Shown: positions 45,221 through 54,323 of the stretch, in pieces
How positions within the stretch are numbered: the first letter of the stretch is position 1
Layout of the letters: each line of letters begins with the position of its first letter
DNA from: JBQDBK01 sp052090825
GTDB taxonomy: Bacteria; Bacillota; Clostridia; Tissierellales; Peptoniphilaceae
Direction: 5' to 3'
Assembly: GCA_052090825.1 (NCBI GenBank)
Contig: JBQDBK010000001.1
Coordinates: forward strand, 1-64,000
Length of the DNA stretch: 64,000 nucleotides
Made by a program: the position numbers and the translations under genes
Notes under the pieces: model-generated
The model's database searches: none
What the model was told of the DNA's origin: nothing
The model's input: only the letters and a program-made list of their open reading frames with translations

Positions 45221-47521
45221 TTGGCAAAGAAAAAAATAGTTAGAAAAAGAAATAAAAATACAAAAACAAAACCTATAAATAAAGATATATTAAGTATTTC
45301 TTTAATTATTTTTGGACTTATTAGTTTAGTAAGCTTATTTAGTATTCACATGGGAATAGTAGGCAAATTCCTCTATGAATTCTATTCTTTTTTATGTGGT
45401 AGTGGAAATTTTTTATTTCCAGTTTTATTTGTAGTCTGGGGATTTTTATATAATTCAGAAAAATATAACCAAAAATTTAAAAATATAGTATTATCTAATA
45501 TAATAATTGTCCTTTGTTTATTAATCTTTTTAGATGGTACAAAATCTTCTAACTCAACTTTAATTGATAGAATATCCTTATCTATTGATTATTTAGATAT
45601 TGCAACTTCTGGTGGAGTTATAGGTTCCATATTAGGATTTTTTATGTATAAATTATTTGGTTCCATTGGAACATATATTATATTGAGTTTAATAATATTT
45701 TTTAATTTATACTTATTATTAAAATATAATATAGGAGATTTAAATAGAATTCCTGAATTTATTGGCAAAAAATATAATATAATTAAAATGAAAGTAATTG
45801 ATAGATTTGAAAAATATAGAAATTCAAATGAAATAAATAATGATAGAAATAAAAACTCTAAAAATAAAAAAATAAACTTAAATAGTGAAAGTAAAAAAGA
45901 ATCTAATGTAGTTATAAGAGAATATAATAAAGTAGACACTGAGGATAATTCCGTAAATTCTACAAATTATAATAATTTAATAAATAAAAAATCAAATAAT
46001 AAAAATATAGAAAAAATAGAAAAAAAGGAATTAGAACTTAATAGCCAGAAAATATCAGAAGAAGTCAATTCTGTAGTAGAAGAAGAGTATATATTCCCAC
46101 CTATTGAACTTTTATATATTTCAAAAAATAATTCACAGATTCCAAACGACGAGATAATTAACAATGGAAAGATAATAGAAAAGACAATGGAGAATTTTGG
46201 AATAGATTGTAAGATAGTAGCAATTAATAAAGGTCCTGTAATAACTTGCTATGAAATAGAGCCAGCACCGGGTGTAAAACTATCCAAGATAGTTGCACTA
46301 AATGATAACCTTTCGCTGTCTTTAGCAAGTAGCGACATAAGAATCGAGGCGCCTATTCCAGGGAAGTCAGTTGTTGGAATAGAAGTTCCAAATAAGAAAA
46401 AACAAGATGTAACAACCAGAGAAATTATTTCAAGCAAAGAATTTATAAAACTAAATTCTAAGCTACCATTAGCTTTAGGCAAAAATGTTTCTGGTGATAT
46501 GGTCATATCAAGTATTGATAAAATGCCTCATTTGCTAATTGCAGGAGCTACTGGATCAGGAAAATCTGTTTGTATAAATACCATTATAAGTTCTATTATA
46601 TATAAATCATCTCCTAAAGATGTGAAGCTGATGTTAATTGACCCTAAGGTTGTTGAACTTAATATATATAATGGAATACCTCATTTATTAATACCAGTTG
46701 TAACAGATCCTAAAAAAGCAGCTTTTGCTTTAAATTGGGCTGTTGGAGAAATGGAAAAAAGATACAAGTATTTTGCTGAAAATTCAGTGAGAGATATAGG
46801 TTCTTATAATGCTAAAATGAAAAAATTAAATAGGGAAGATAAAGTGATACCTAAAATAGTTATTATTGTTGACGAATTAGCAGACTTAATGATGGTATCT
46901 CAGTCTGAGGTGGAAGATTACATTGCTAGGTTAGCACAAATGGCCAGAGCTGCTGGCATACATCTTATAATAGCTACACAAAGACCATCTGTAGATGTTA
47001 TTACTGGTACTATAAAGGCCAACATACCTTCAAGAATTGCTTTTTCTGTCTCGTCTGCAGTTGATTCTAGAACTATATTGGATATGAGTGGAGCAGAAAA
47101 ATTGTTAGGAAAAGGAGATATGCTGTTTTATCCTAGTTTTTATTCTAAACCAGTAAGAATACAAGGATCTTTTATTAGCGATGAAGAAGTAGAGAATGTA
47201 GTTAACTTTGTAAAAGCTAATTCTAAAATAGAAAATAATTATACAGAAAAAATAACCAAAGAAATAGAGAAGAAAAAAGAAAAATTAGATAAAGATATGG
47301 ATCCTTTATTTAAAGAAGCAATTGAATATATATTGGATGATGAACAAGCATCAATTTCTTTCTTACAAAGAAAATTAAAAATTGGATATTCAAGAGCAGC
47401 TAGGATAGTTGATCAAATGGAAGAATTGAATATAATAGGACCAAGTGAGGGTTCAAAGCCTAGAAAATTATTTATGGGAAGAGAAGATATAATGAAATTA
47501 TTGGGGGAAGAAGATGAATAG
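45221..47521 (+). CDS. ftsK: DNA translocase FtsK/SpoIIIE
   Basis: A septal DNA pump that clears chromosome DNA during division (766 aa). Four transmembrane segments occupy about residues 22-170. A Lys/Asn/Ser-rich linker runs to about 270. The motor domain has Walker A G442-A-T-G-S-G-K-S449 and Walker B KIVIIVDELADLMM, with RPSVDVITG and RIAFSVSSAVDSRTILDMSGAEKLLGKGDML. The C-terminal winged-helix gamma domain (about 695-760, ASISFLQRKLKIGYSRAARIVDQME) binds orienting DNA sequences. The start is TTG at 45221 with GAGGTG at 45210-45215. It overlaps rimO by eight bases. Confidence 0.95.
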   Translation: MAKKKIVRKRNKNTKTKPINKDILSISLIIFGLISLVSLFSIHMGIVGKFLYEFYSFLCGSGNFLFPVLFVVWGFLYNSEKYNQKFKNIVLSNIIIVLCLLIFLDGTKSSNSTLIDRISLSIDYLDIATSGGVIGSILGFFMYKLFGSIGTYIILSLIIFFNLYLLLKYNIGDLNRIPEFIGKKYNIIKMKVIDRFEKYRNSNEINNDRNKNSKNKKINLNSESKKESNVVIREYNKVDTEDNSVNSTNYNNLINKKSNNKNIEKIEKKELELNSQKISEEVNSVVEEEYIFPPIELLYISKNNSQIPNDEIINNGKIIEKTMENFGIDCKIVAINKGPVITCYEIEPAPGVKLSKIVALNDNLSLSLASSDIRIEAPIPGKSVVGIEVPNKKKQDVTTREIISSKEFIKLNSKLPLALGKNVSGDMVISSIDKMPHLLIAGATGSGKSVCINTIISSIIYKSSPKDVKLMLIDPKVVELNIYNGIPHLLIPVVTDPKKAAFALNWAVGEMEKRYKYFAENSVRDIGSYNAKMKKLNREDKVIPKIVIIVDELADLMMVSQSEVEDYIARLAQMARAAGIHLIIATQRPSVDVITGTIKANIPSRIAFSVSSAVDSRTILDMSGAEKLLGKGDMLFYPSFYSKPVRIQGSFISDEEVENVVNFVKANSKIENNYTEKITKEIEKKKEKLDKDMDPLFKEAIEYILDDEQASISFLQRKLKIGYSRAARIVDQMEELNIIGPSEGSKPRKLFMGREDIMKLLGEEDE

Positions 47522-48836
47522 CGTGCATTTTATAACTTTAGGCTGTTCAAAAAATGATGTAGATACATCGCAAATGCAATCAATTTTAGAAAGTGATATT
47601 TTTAAAGTTACAAATGATATTAAAGAAGCTGATGTAATAGTTATAAACACTTGTGGTTTTATAGAATCTGCTAAAGAAGAATCAATCGATACAATTATGG
47701 AAGCTACAACTTATAAAAAAGATGCAAATTGTAAAAAATTATTACTTGCAGGTTGTCTAGCACAGAGATACTCTGAAGAACTTTTACAAGAAATTCCAGA
47801 AGTAGATGGAATTATAGGGACTGGAAATATAGGGAATATAAATTCTATTATTAAAGAAGCTCTTAAAGGCAATAGAATTTCTAAAATTGATAATATTAAT
47901 GATAAATATATAGAAGGTCTAAAAAAGAAAAATGTAAATGTGACAGAATATGTTAAGATCTCTGAAGGGTGTAACAATAATTGTACTTATTGTATTATTC
48001 CTAAATTAAGAGGTAAAAATAGATCTAGAAATATAGAGGATATATATGATGAAATAGAGTATTTGGTAGAAAAGGGTATGAGAGAAGTTATTCTTATAGG
48101 TCAAAATACTTCTGACTATGGCATCGATAATTATGGAGAGTATAAACTAGCTGAGTTAGTCAGAGAGATTTCAAAAATTAAAGATTTGAAATGGATTAGA
48201 TTAATGTATTTATATCCAGATAACTTCAATGATGACCTAATTAATGAATTTAAGGTAAATAATAAACTTTTAAAATATGTTGATATACCGTTACAGCATA
48301 TCAGTGATAATGTTTTAAATAGTATGAACCGTAAAACAAATAAAAAAGATATTCTAAATTTAATATCAACCCTAAGAAAGGAAATCCCTGAAATAGTAAT
48401 TAGAACTACTTTTATAGTAGGATTTCCTGGAGAAAGCAAGGAAGATTTTGAAGAATTAAAATCCTTTATTAAAGAAAATAAATTTGATAAGCTTGGTGTT
48501 TTCACTTATTCCAAAGAAGAAGATACAATAGCATATAAGATGGAGAATCAAATAGATGAAAATACAAAAAATTCTCGTTTGAACGAAATTATGCAATTAC
48601 AAAAAGACATTTCTGAGGAAAAGATATCTTCCTTTGAAAATAAAAATTTAGAGGTTTTAGTAGAAGAAAAGGTAGATTATTATACTTATATTGGTAGATC
48701 ATATATGGATGCTCCAGAAATAGACGGTGTTGTTTATATAAAGATTGATGAAGAAGATAAATTAAAAATTGAAGACTTTGTAAATGTTAGAATTGTAGAT
48801 AGTTTAGAGTATGATTTAATAGGTGAAATGGTATGA
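47514..48836 (+). CDS. rimO: Ribosomal protein S12 methylthiotransferase RimO
   Basis: A radical SAM methylthiotransferase that modifies an Asp of ribosomal protein S12. The N-terminal UPF0004 domain has LGCSKNDVDTSQM (C11) and INTCGFIESAK, the latter pattern favouring RimO over MiaB. Its radical SAM motif is C153-x3-C157-x2-C160, followed by KLRGKNRSR. A TRAM domain ends the protein (ENKNLEVLVEE...). The length of 440 aa is normal. Operon position ftsK-rimO-pgsA is conserved; stop overlaps pgsA start as ATGA. Confidence 0.94.
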   Translation: MNSVHFITLGCSKNDVDTSQMQSILESDIFKVTNDIKEADVIVINTCGFIESAKEESIDTIMEATTYKKDANCKKLLLAGCLAQRYSEELLQEIPEVDGIIGTGNIGNINSIIKEALKGNRISKIDNINDKYIEGLKKKNVNVTEYVKISEGCNNNCTYCIIPKLRGKNRSRNIEDIYDEIEYLVEKGMREVILIGQNTSDYGIDNYGEYKLAELVREISKIKDLKWIRLMYLYPDNFNDDLINEFKVNNKLLKYVDIPLQHISDNVLNSMNRKTNKKDILNLISTLRKEIPEIVIRTTFIVGFPGESKEDFEELKSFIKENKFDKLGVFTYSKEEDTIAYKMENQIDENTKNSRLNEIMQLQKDISEEKISSFENKNLEVLVEEKVDYYTYIGRSYMDAPEIDGVVYIKIDEEDKLKIEDFVNVRIVDSLEYDLIGEMV

Positions 48837-49366
48837 ATATAGCAAATAAATTAACTTTTTTAAGAATTTTAATGGTACCTCTTTTTGTATTTATAATGTA
48901 TATGAATTTTGATGGTGCCAGAATTGTTGCAACAGTAATTTTTTCAATAGCATCTTTTACAGATTTTTTAGATGGCTACCTTGCTAGAAAAAACAATCTA
49001 GTTACAAATTTTGGAAAATTTGCAGATCCTTTGGCTGACAAAATATTAGTTTGTGCAGCTTTAATTTGTTTAACAGAAATTGGGGATATACCAGGATGGG
49101 GAGTAATTATAATAATAGCTAGAGAATTTGCTGTTACGGGATTTAGAATTATTGCTGCTTCTGAAAATATAACAATTGCAGCAAGTAATTTAGGTAAGCT
49201 AAAAACCGTGACGCAATTGATATCGATTATAATTCTATTGACGAATATAACTAATATATATAATTTTGGATTATTTATATTTTATATAGCAGTATTATTT
49301 ACAATAATTTCAGGAGCTGATTATTTTATTAAAAATAAATCGGTATTAGACCTTAAAAATATATAG
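48833..49366 (+). CDS. pgsA: CDP-diacylglycerol-glycerol-3-phosphate 3-phosphatidyltransferase
   Basis: PgsA commits CDP-diacylglycerol to phosphatidylglycerol synthesis. The CDP-alcohol phosphotransferase motif D-G-x2-A-R-x8-G-x3-D-x3-D is present as DGYLARKNNLVTNFGKFADPLAD. The 177-aa protein has about four to five transmembrane segments. It is translationally coupled to rimO and followed by cinA. Confidence 0.95.
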   Translation: MNIANKLTFLRILMVPLFVFIMYMNFDGARIVATVIFSIASFTDFLDGYLARKNNLVTNFGKFADPLADKILVCAALICLTEIGDIPGWGVIIIIAREFAVTGFRIIAASENITIAASNLGKLKTVTQLISIIILLTNITNIYNFGLFIFYIAVLFTIISGADYFIKNKSVLDLKNI

Positions 49367-49374
49367 GAGATTAA

Positions 49375-50610
49375 ATGAAAGCAGCTATAATAACAGTAGG
49401 AACAGAAATTTTAATAGGAAGTATATTAAATACAAATTCTAAATATTTATCTAATTGTTTATCTGAAATTGGAATTCATGTAGCATATCACGTCTCAGTT
49501 AGAGATAATTATCTTGAATTACAAGATGAAATAGAATATTTATTAGACAGAGTAGATATATTATTTCTATGCGGAGGTCTTGGACCAACCAAAGATGACA
49601 TGACAAAAGAGGCTTTGGCTGAAGCCTTAGGTCTTGATTTAATTTTAGACCAAAGCCAGTATAATAAATTAATAAATAATTTTAAAAAATTAAAAAGAAC
49701 AATGACTAAGAACAATATAAAACAAGCTGTGGTTATAAAGGGTTCTAAAATATTAGAAAATAATTGGGGAACTGCTCCAGGGGAAATTATTGAGTATAAA
49801 AATAAGAAAATTATACTTCTCCCGGGACCGCCAAAAGAATTTGAACCCATGGTTGATTTATATTTAAAAAATTATTTAAAAAATGATAATGAGATAATTA
49901 TAAAATCTCTTAATATAGCTGGATTGGGTGAAAGTAAAGTTGAAGATATGATTAGAAGTTTAAATATTGAAGAAGACGATATTTCTTTAAACACTTTTGC
50001 ACATTTTTATGATACTGAAATAAAAATAATAGCCGAGGGAAAAAATAAAATTGAACTTTCAAGTAAAGTAAATCAAAAGATTGAAGTATTGAAAAATATT
50101 TTTAAAGGATATTTATATGCTGAAGATAACAAACCTATAAATGAAGTATTAATAGATTTGTTAAAAGAAAAAAATAAAGTTATTTCCTTTGCAGAATCTG
50201 TAACTGGTGGTTTAATTTCATCTAAAATAACAAGCGTGGCAGGAGCCAGTAATGTATTTAAAAATGCAATAATATCTTATTCTAATGAAGCAAAAAATAA
50301 GATTCTTAATGTAGACTTAAAAACTTTAAATGATTTTGGTGCAGTTAGCAAAGAAACAGCTTTAGAAATGGCTAAAGGATTAAAGGATTTAGAATTATGT
50401 GATATAGCAGTATCAATTACTGGAGAGGCAGGACCAGTTAAATCTGAAAAAGAAATAGGGACGGTATTTGTTTGTTACTACTATTCAGAAGATAATTATG
50501 AAATAAAAGAATATCATTTTAATGGCACAAGAAATCAAATTCAAGAAAGAATATCCAATACTATAATGTCACATTTAATATTTAACCTAGGAGGTAAAAA
50601 TGGAGAATGA
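49375..50610 (+). CDS. cinA: CinA family protein (competence/damage-inducible, NMN deamidase domain)
   Basis: A two-domain CinA (411 aa). The N-terminal MoaB-like domain has AAIITVGTEILIGSILNTNSKYLS and CGGLGPTKDDMTKEALAEALG, then the LLPGPPKEFEPM block. The C-terminal PncC-like domain (about 255-410) has ISFAESVTGGLISSKITSVAGASNVF and SITGEAGP. Its linked activities are NMN deamidation and ADP-ribose pyrophosphatase-type cleanup. It overlaps recA by 11 bases, the classic cinA-recA arrangement. Confidence 0.94.
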   Translation: MKAAIITVGTEILIGSILNTNSKYLSNCLSEIGIHVAYHVSVRDNYLELQDEIEYLLDRVDILFLCGGLGPTKDDMTKEALAEALGLDLILDQSQYNKLINNFKKLKRTMTKNNIKQAVVIKGSKILENNWGTAPGEIIEYKNKKIILLPGPPKEFEPMVDLYLKNYLKNDNEIIIKSLNIAGLGESKVEDMIRSLNIEEDDISLNTFAHFYDTEIKIIAEGKNKIELSSKVNQKIEVLKNIFKGYLYAEDNKPINEVLIDLLKEKNKVISFAESVTGGLISSKITSVAGASNVFKNAIISYSNEAKNKILNVDLKTLNDFGAVSKETALEMAKGLKDLELCDIAVSITGEAGPVKSEKEIGTVFVCYYYSEDNYEIKEYHFNGTRNQIQERISNTIMSHLIFNLGGKNGE

Positions 50611-51649
50611 AAATAAAAAGAAAGCACTAGATCTTGCTATAGCACAAATTGAAAAACAATATGGTAAAGGGTCAATAATGAAGCTTGGGGCTGGAACTAG
50701 TTTAAATATCGAAACAATACCAACAGGATCTTTAGCTCTTGATTTAGCTTTAGGTGTTGGGGGAATACCAAGAGGAAGGATTATAGAAATATATGGGCCT
50801 GAATCTTCTGGAAAAACAACCTTAGCTCTTCATATGTTAGCTGAAGCACAAAAATTAGGTGGTATTGTTGCTTTTATAGATGCGGAACATGCATTAGATC
50901 CTACTTATGCTAAAAATTTAGGCGTAGATACTGATAATCTTATAATATCTCAGCCAGATACAGGAGAACAAGCTTTAGAAATAACAGAATCTTTGGTGAG
51001 GTCTAATGCAGTAGATTTAATAATAGTTGATTCTGTAGCTGCCTTAGTACCAAAAGCAGAAATAGAAGGAGATATGGGCGATAGTCATATAGGCTTACAA
51101 GCAAGACTTATGTCTCAAGCTCTTAGAAAATTAACAGGTGCAATTAGTAAATCAAAAGCTTCTGTTATATTTATAAATCAATTAAGAGAAAAAGTTGGAG
51201 TTATGTTTGGAAGTCCAGAAACTACAAGTGGAGGTAGAGCTTTAAAGTTCTATGCAACTATTAGACTTGATATAAGAAAAATTGAGAATCTTAAGCAAGG
51301 AGATCAATTTTTAGGGAATAGAGTTAGAGTAAAAGTAGTTAAAAATAAAGTAGCTCCTCCTTTTAAACAAGCTGAATTTGATATAACTTATGGTAAAGGA
51401 ATTTCTAGAGAAGGCTCTATATTAGATGTTGGAGTAGAAATGGGAATAGTCAATAAGGCTGGTTCTTGGTATAGTTATAATGATAATAAACTAGGCCAAG
51501 GAAGAGAAAATTCTAAAGAATTTTTATTAAATAATTCTGAAATTACTAATGAAATAGAAATGAAAGTTAGAAAAACTTTAAATTTAGACAAAAAGTCTGA
51601 TGATGAATTAATAAATACAGATGATATTATTTCCAATGAAAAAGAATAG
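50600..51649 (+). CDS. recA: Recombinase RecA
   Basis: RecA forms the strand-exchange filament and triggers the SOS response. Walker A is G66-P-E-S-S-G-K-T-T74. DSVAALVPKAEIEGDMGDSHIGLQARLMSQALRKL, the RecA signature, and the FINQLREKVGVMFGSPETTSGGRALKFY region are intact. The length of 349 aa is typical, with a short acidic tail. The start lies inside cinA with AGGAGG at 50588-50593. No recX follows; a nuclease/ATPase cassette comes next. Confidence 0.97.
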   Translation: MENENKKKALDLAIAQIEKQYGKGSIMKLGAGTSLNIETIPTGSLALDLALGVGGIPRGRIIEIYGPESSGKTTLALHMLAEAQKLGGIVAFIDAEHALDPTYAKNLGVDTDNLIISQPDTGEQALEITESLVRSNAVDLIIVDSVAALVPKAEIEGDMGDSHIGLQARLMSQALRKLTGAISKSKASVIFINQLREKVGVMFGSPETTSGGRALKFYATIRLDIRKIENLKQGDQFLGNRVRVKVVKNKVAPPFKQAEFDITYGKGISREGSILDVGVEMGIVNKAGSWYSYNDNKLGQGRENSKEFLLNNSEITNEIEMKVRKTLNLDKKSDDELINTDDIISNEKE

Positions 51650-51663
51650 GTAGTGAAATAAAA

Positions 51664-52641
51664 GTGAAATTTTTATATTTTACAGATACTCATTTAAGAG
51701 CTACAAATCCCAAAAATAGAATAGATGATTTTTTTGAAACTTTGAAATCTAAGCTTAATGAAGTTGCAGAAATTAGTATCAGAGAAAAAGTAGACTATGT
51801 ACTTCATGGAGGAGATTTATTTGATAGACCGGACACTGCTATATCAGTTGTGTCCGATTTTTCAAAAATTTTTCAAAAATTCCAAGTGCCCATATATATG
51901 GTTAGCGGAAATCATGATATTTTTGGACATAATCCTAAAACTATTCATAGAACCATTGTAGGACTATTGGATAGTTTTAATATATTAAAACTTGTAGATG
52001 AAAAAGGTGTAATATTAGAAAAAGATAAAAGAGTGAAATTGACAGCTAATCCATACTCAGTAGACATGGATAATCCCGTTAATAGAAAAAATTATATTGT
52101 TTCAAAAAAAGAAGATGATATAGATTATCATATACATTTAACTCATGGTTTTTTAATTGATAAACCATTCTTGAAAAATGTAGAACATACTTTAATAAGT
52201 GAGATATCGGATACTAAAGCCGATATAACTTTAGGTGGACACTATCATTTTGGTTTTAAAACTCAAGAAATTGACGGCAAATACTTTATTAATCCAGGAG
52301 CACTTGTACGAATATCTAACTCATTAATAGAGGTGAAACGAAGACCCAAAGTAGTAATTATTGATTTAGAGGATGAAATTAAATTGAAAGAAATTTACTT
52401 AGAGACAGCTTTAGATGGTAAATTAGTATTAGATAGAAATGAAATAGAAAGACATAAGTTTAAGCAAGATAAAATATATGAATTTAAAGAGATAATTGAT
52501 TCTACAACAGATTTAGGTAATCTTGATATTTATAAAATTCTATCAGAAATAGCAATTAATGATTCTATAGATAATAAAATTAAAGATGAAGCAATTAAAA
52601 GAATTGAAAAAGAACAAATAAAAGGGGCTGAATTTTATTGA
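51664..52641 (+). CDS. SbcD/Mre11-like metallophosphoesterase
   Basis: A calcineurin-like phosphoesterase (325 aa) likely to be the nuclease partner of the ATPase genes that follow. Metal-site motifs are complete: D8-T-H10, G50-D51-L-F-D54, G82-N83-H84-D85, THGF, and GGHYHFG. The C-terminal about 90 residues have no match I can name and could be the ATPase-contacting segment. The start is a GTG at 51664 with only a weak ribosome binding site. The stop overlaps the next start. It is shorter than typical SbcD (about 380-400 aa). Action on DNA ends is inferred from the motifs and the partner genes. Confidence 0.85.
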   Translation: MKFLYFTDTHLRATNPKNRIDDFFETLKSKLNEVAEISIREKVDYVLHGGDLFDRPDTAISVVSDFSKIFQKFQVPIYMVSGNHDIFGHNPKTIHRTIVGLLDSFNILKLVDEKGVILEKDKRVKLTANPYSVDMDNPVNRKNYIVSKKEDDIDYHIHLTHGFLIDKPFLKNVEHTLISEISDTKADITLGGHYHFGFKTQEIDGKYFINPGALVRISNSLIEVKRRPKVVIIDLEDEIKLKEIYLETALDGKLVLDRNEIERHKFKQDKIYEFKEIIDSTTDLGNLDIYKILSEIAINDSIDNKIKDEAIKRIEKEQIKGAEFY

Positions 52642-54083
52642 TATTTATAAAAAAAATAGAATTAAAGAACTTTCAATCCCATAAAGAAACAAGTATAGAA
52701 TTTGATAGAGGATTAAATGTTATATTAGGGAATTCTGATAGTGGAAAGACAGCAATTATTAGATCTTTAAAATGGGCTTTATATAATGAACCTCAAGGAG
52801 ACTATTTTATAATGCAAGGAGAAAAAGATGTTTCTGTAACTATATATTTTAATACAGGAGCAATACTTAGAAGATATAGATCTCCTTCTAAAAACACCTA
52901 TTATTTAAAAAAATCAGATGGAGAAGAATTTAACTTTGATGGATTTGGCAAAAATATACCAAAAGAAATAATAGATGAAATTTCAATTCAAAAAATAAAC
53001 TTAGATAATTCTAATAATTCTATGATTAATATAGCAGAACAATTAGAGGGACCTTTCCTTTTAAATGAAAAAACTTCAGTTAGAGCAAGTGCTATTGGAA
53101 GACTTGTGGGAGTCAATTATATAGATGATGCTTTAAGAGAAACTATTAGAGATGATAAAAATTTACTAAATAATTTAAAAAACTTAGAAATAAGAAAAGA
53201 AAAACTAAAAGAGAATTTATTAGAATTTAATTTTATAGAAAATGAAGAAAAAAAATTATCTGAAATAATTTTATTAAGAAATCAAATTAAAGAAAAAAAT
53301 TTAAAATTAGATTACTTAAAAGATTTAAAAGAAACTTATGATTTTAATTCAAAAGAAAGCGAAAAACAAAGACAAGAAGTTAATAAGTTTAAAAATTTAG
53401 ACCTTTCTTTTACAAAGTTTTATAATTTAAGTATTAAAATAAAAAGTTTGCAAAATTTTAACAATTTAAATAATAAATTTAAAAATAATGAGAGAGAAAT
53501 AGCTAAAAATACTAAACTTTTTAATAAATTTAAAAATTTAGATTATATAGCTACTATGAGTGATGATTTAGAAAAAAAAGTAAAGTTATTTAATATTACT
53601 TATAAATTAAATTATAATTATACAATTAATTACAAGGCTTTAAAAGAAACAAATTTAATACTTAAAAAGTTACAAAATATTGATGAATTAATATCTAAAT
53701 ATAATAAACTTAAAAATAAAATAAATTTATACAATAATTTATATAATACAAATATTAGTTTTCAAGAAAATAAGAAAAGCTTAGAAGTGGGTAAAAAATA
53801 TTTAAAAAAATTAGATGGAATTGATGAAAGCATTTTGATTACTAATAGATTAAATCTACTTCTAAATAAATTTTATTATTTAATAACTATAAATAATAAA
53901 ATGAAAAATTTAGATAAAGATATATCTTATACAGAAAATGAATTAAAAATTAAAGATAATAATTTAGATCAGAAAGCAACAGAATATGAAGAATATTTTT
54001 TAAGTTTAGGATATTGTCCAATGTGTTTTAGTGAAATTAATAAAGATAAAATAAAACATATTAGAGAACATTATAAGGAGTAA
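52638..54083 (+). CDS. Rad50/SbcC-like ATPase, N-terminal half with zinc-hook-like CxxC
   Basis: The N-terminal portion of a Rad50/SbcC-type ATPase (481 aa). Walker A is G31-N-S-D-S-G-K-T38, preceded by KIELKNFQSHKET. The Q-loop-like IAEQLEGPFLLNEKTSVRASAIGRLVG follows (about 140-165). From about residue 170 the protein is helical/coiled coil, including four exact 47-residue repeats (250-437). C460-P-M-C463 near the C-terminus resembles a zinc hook. It has no Walker B or signature motif: those are in the separate gene at 54324. It starts with ATTG-type overlap on the nuclease gene (start TTG at 52638). A complete ATPase must be made in trans with the C-terminal protein. Confidence 0.82.
   Translation: MIFIKKIELKNFQSHKETSIEFDRGLNVILGNSDSGKTAIIRSLKWALYNEPQGDYFIMQGEKDVSVTIYFNTGAILRRYRSPSKNTYYLKKSDGEEFNFDGFGKNIPKEIIDEISIQKINLDNSNNSMINIAEQLEGPFLLNEKTSVRASAIGRLVGVNYIDDALRETIRDDKNLLNNLKNLEIRKEKLKENLLEFNFIENEEKKLSEIILLRNQIKEKNLKLDYLKDLKETYDFNSKESEKQRQEVNKFKNLDLSFTKFYNLSIKIKSLQNFNNLNNKFKNNEREIAKNTKLFNKFKNLDYIATMSDDLEKKVKLFNITYKLNYNYTINYKALKETNLILKKLQNIDELISKYNKLKNKINLYNNLYNTNISFQENKKSLEVGKKYLKKLDGIDESILITNRLNLLLNKFYYLITINNKMKNLDKDISYTENELKIKDNNLDQKATEYEEYFLSLGYCPMCFSEINKDKIKHIREHYKE
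53385..53948 (+). repeat. Four tandem 47-codon repeats in the Rad50-like coiled-coil arm
   Basis: Protein residues 250-296, 297-343, 344-390 and 391-437 each begin with a K-[FL]-x-[NG]-[LI]-D hexad (KFKNLD, KFKNLD, KLQNID, KLDGID) and are all exactly 47 residues (141 bases). Hydrophobic and Lys/Asn positions recur within them. Residues 203-249 (EEKKLS...) may be a fifth, degenerate copy. Confidence 0.75.
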
Positions 54084-54085
54084 AT

Positions 54086-54322
54086 ATGAATTACGAAGAA
54101 AATTTAAATAAATTGAAAGAAGATTTAGAAAAATCTAAAAACTTAAAATACAAAGCAGAAGCAAGGCTTGAGCAATTATCAGTTCAAAAAGAAGAATTGA
54201 TTAAAGAAATAAAGTCGCAAAATATTGAACCTGAAAATTTAGAGGATGAGATAAAAAAATTAGAAAATGAAATAGAAAATTTATTTAAAGAAGTTGATGA
54301 ATTGATGCCTAAGGATTTATAA
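54086..54322 (+). CDS. Small coiled-coil protein of the split Rad50-like cassette (78 aa)
   Basis: An almost pure coiled coil rich in Glu, Lys and Leu (YEENLNKLKEDLEKSKNLK...EDEIKKLENEIENLF), ending DELMPKDL. No other domain. It sits two bases after the N-terminal ATPase half and one base before the C-terminal half, so it is probably co-translated and could supply part of the descending arm of the coil. AAGGAG (54076-54081) precedes ATG 54086. Alone it would not be recognised as anything; function is inferred from position. Confidence 0.72.
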   Translation: MNYEENLNKLKEDLEKSKNLKYKAEARLEQLSVQKEELIKEIKSQNIEPENLEDEIKKLENEIENLFKEVDELMPKDL

Positions 54323-54323
54323 A

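Noticed and set aside
50560..50600. SOS (LexA) operator before recA
   Set aside because: recA begins inside cinA and I could not find a GAAC-N4-GTTC-type dyad in the adjacent sequence.
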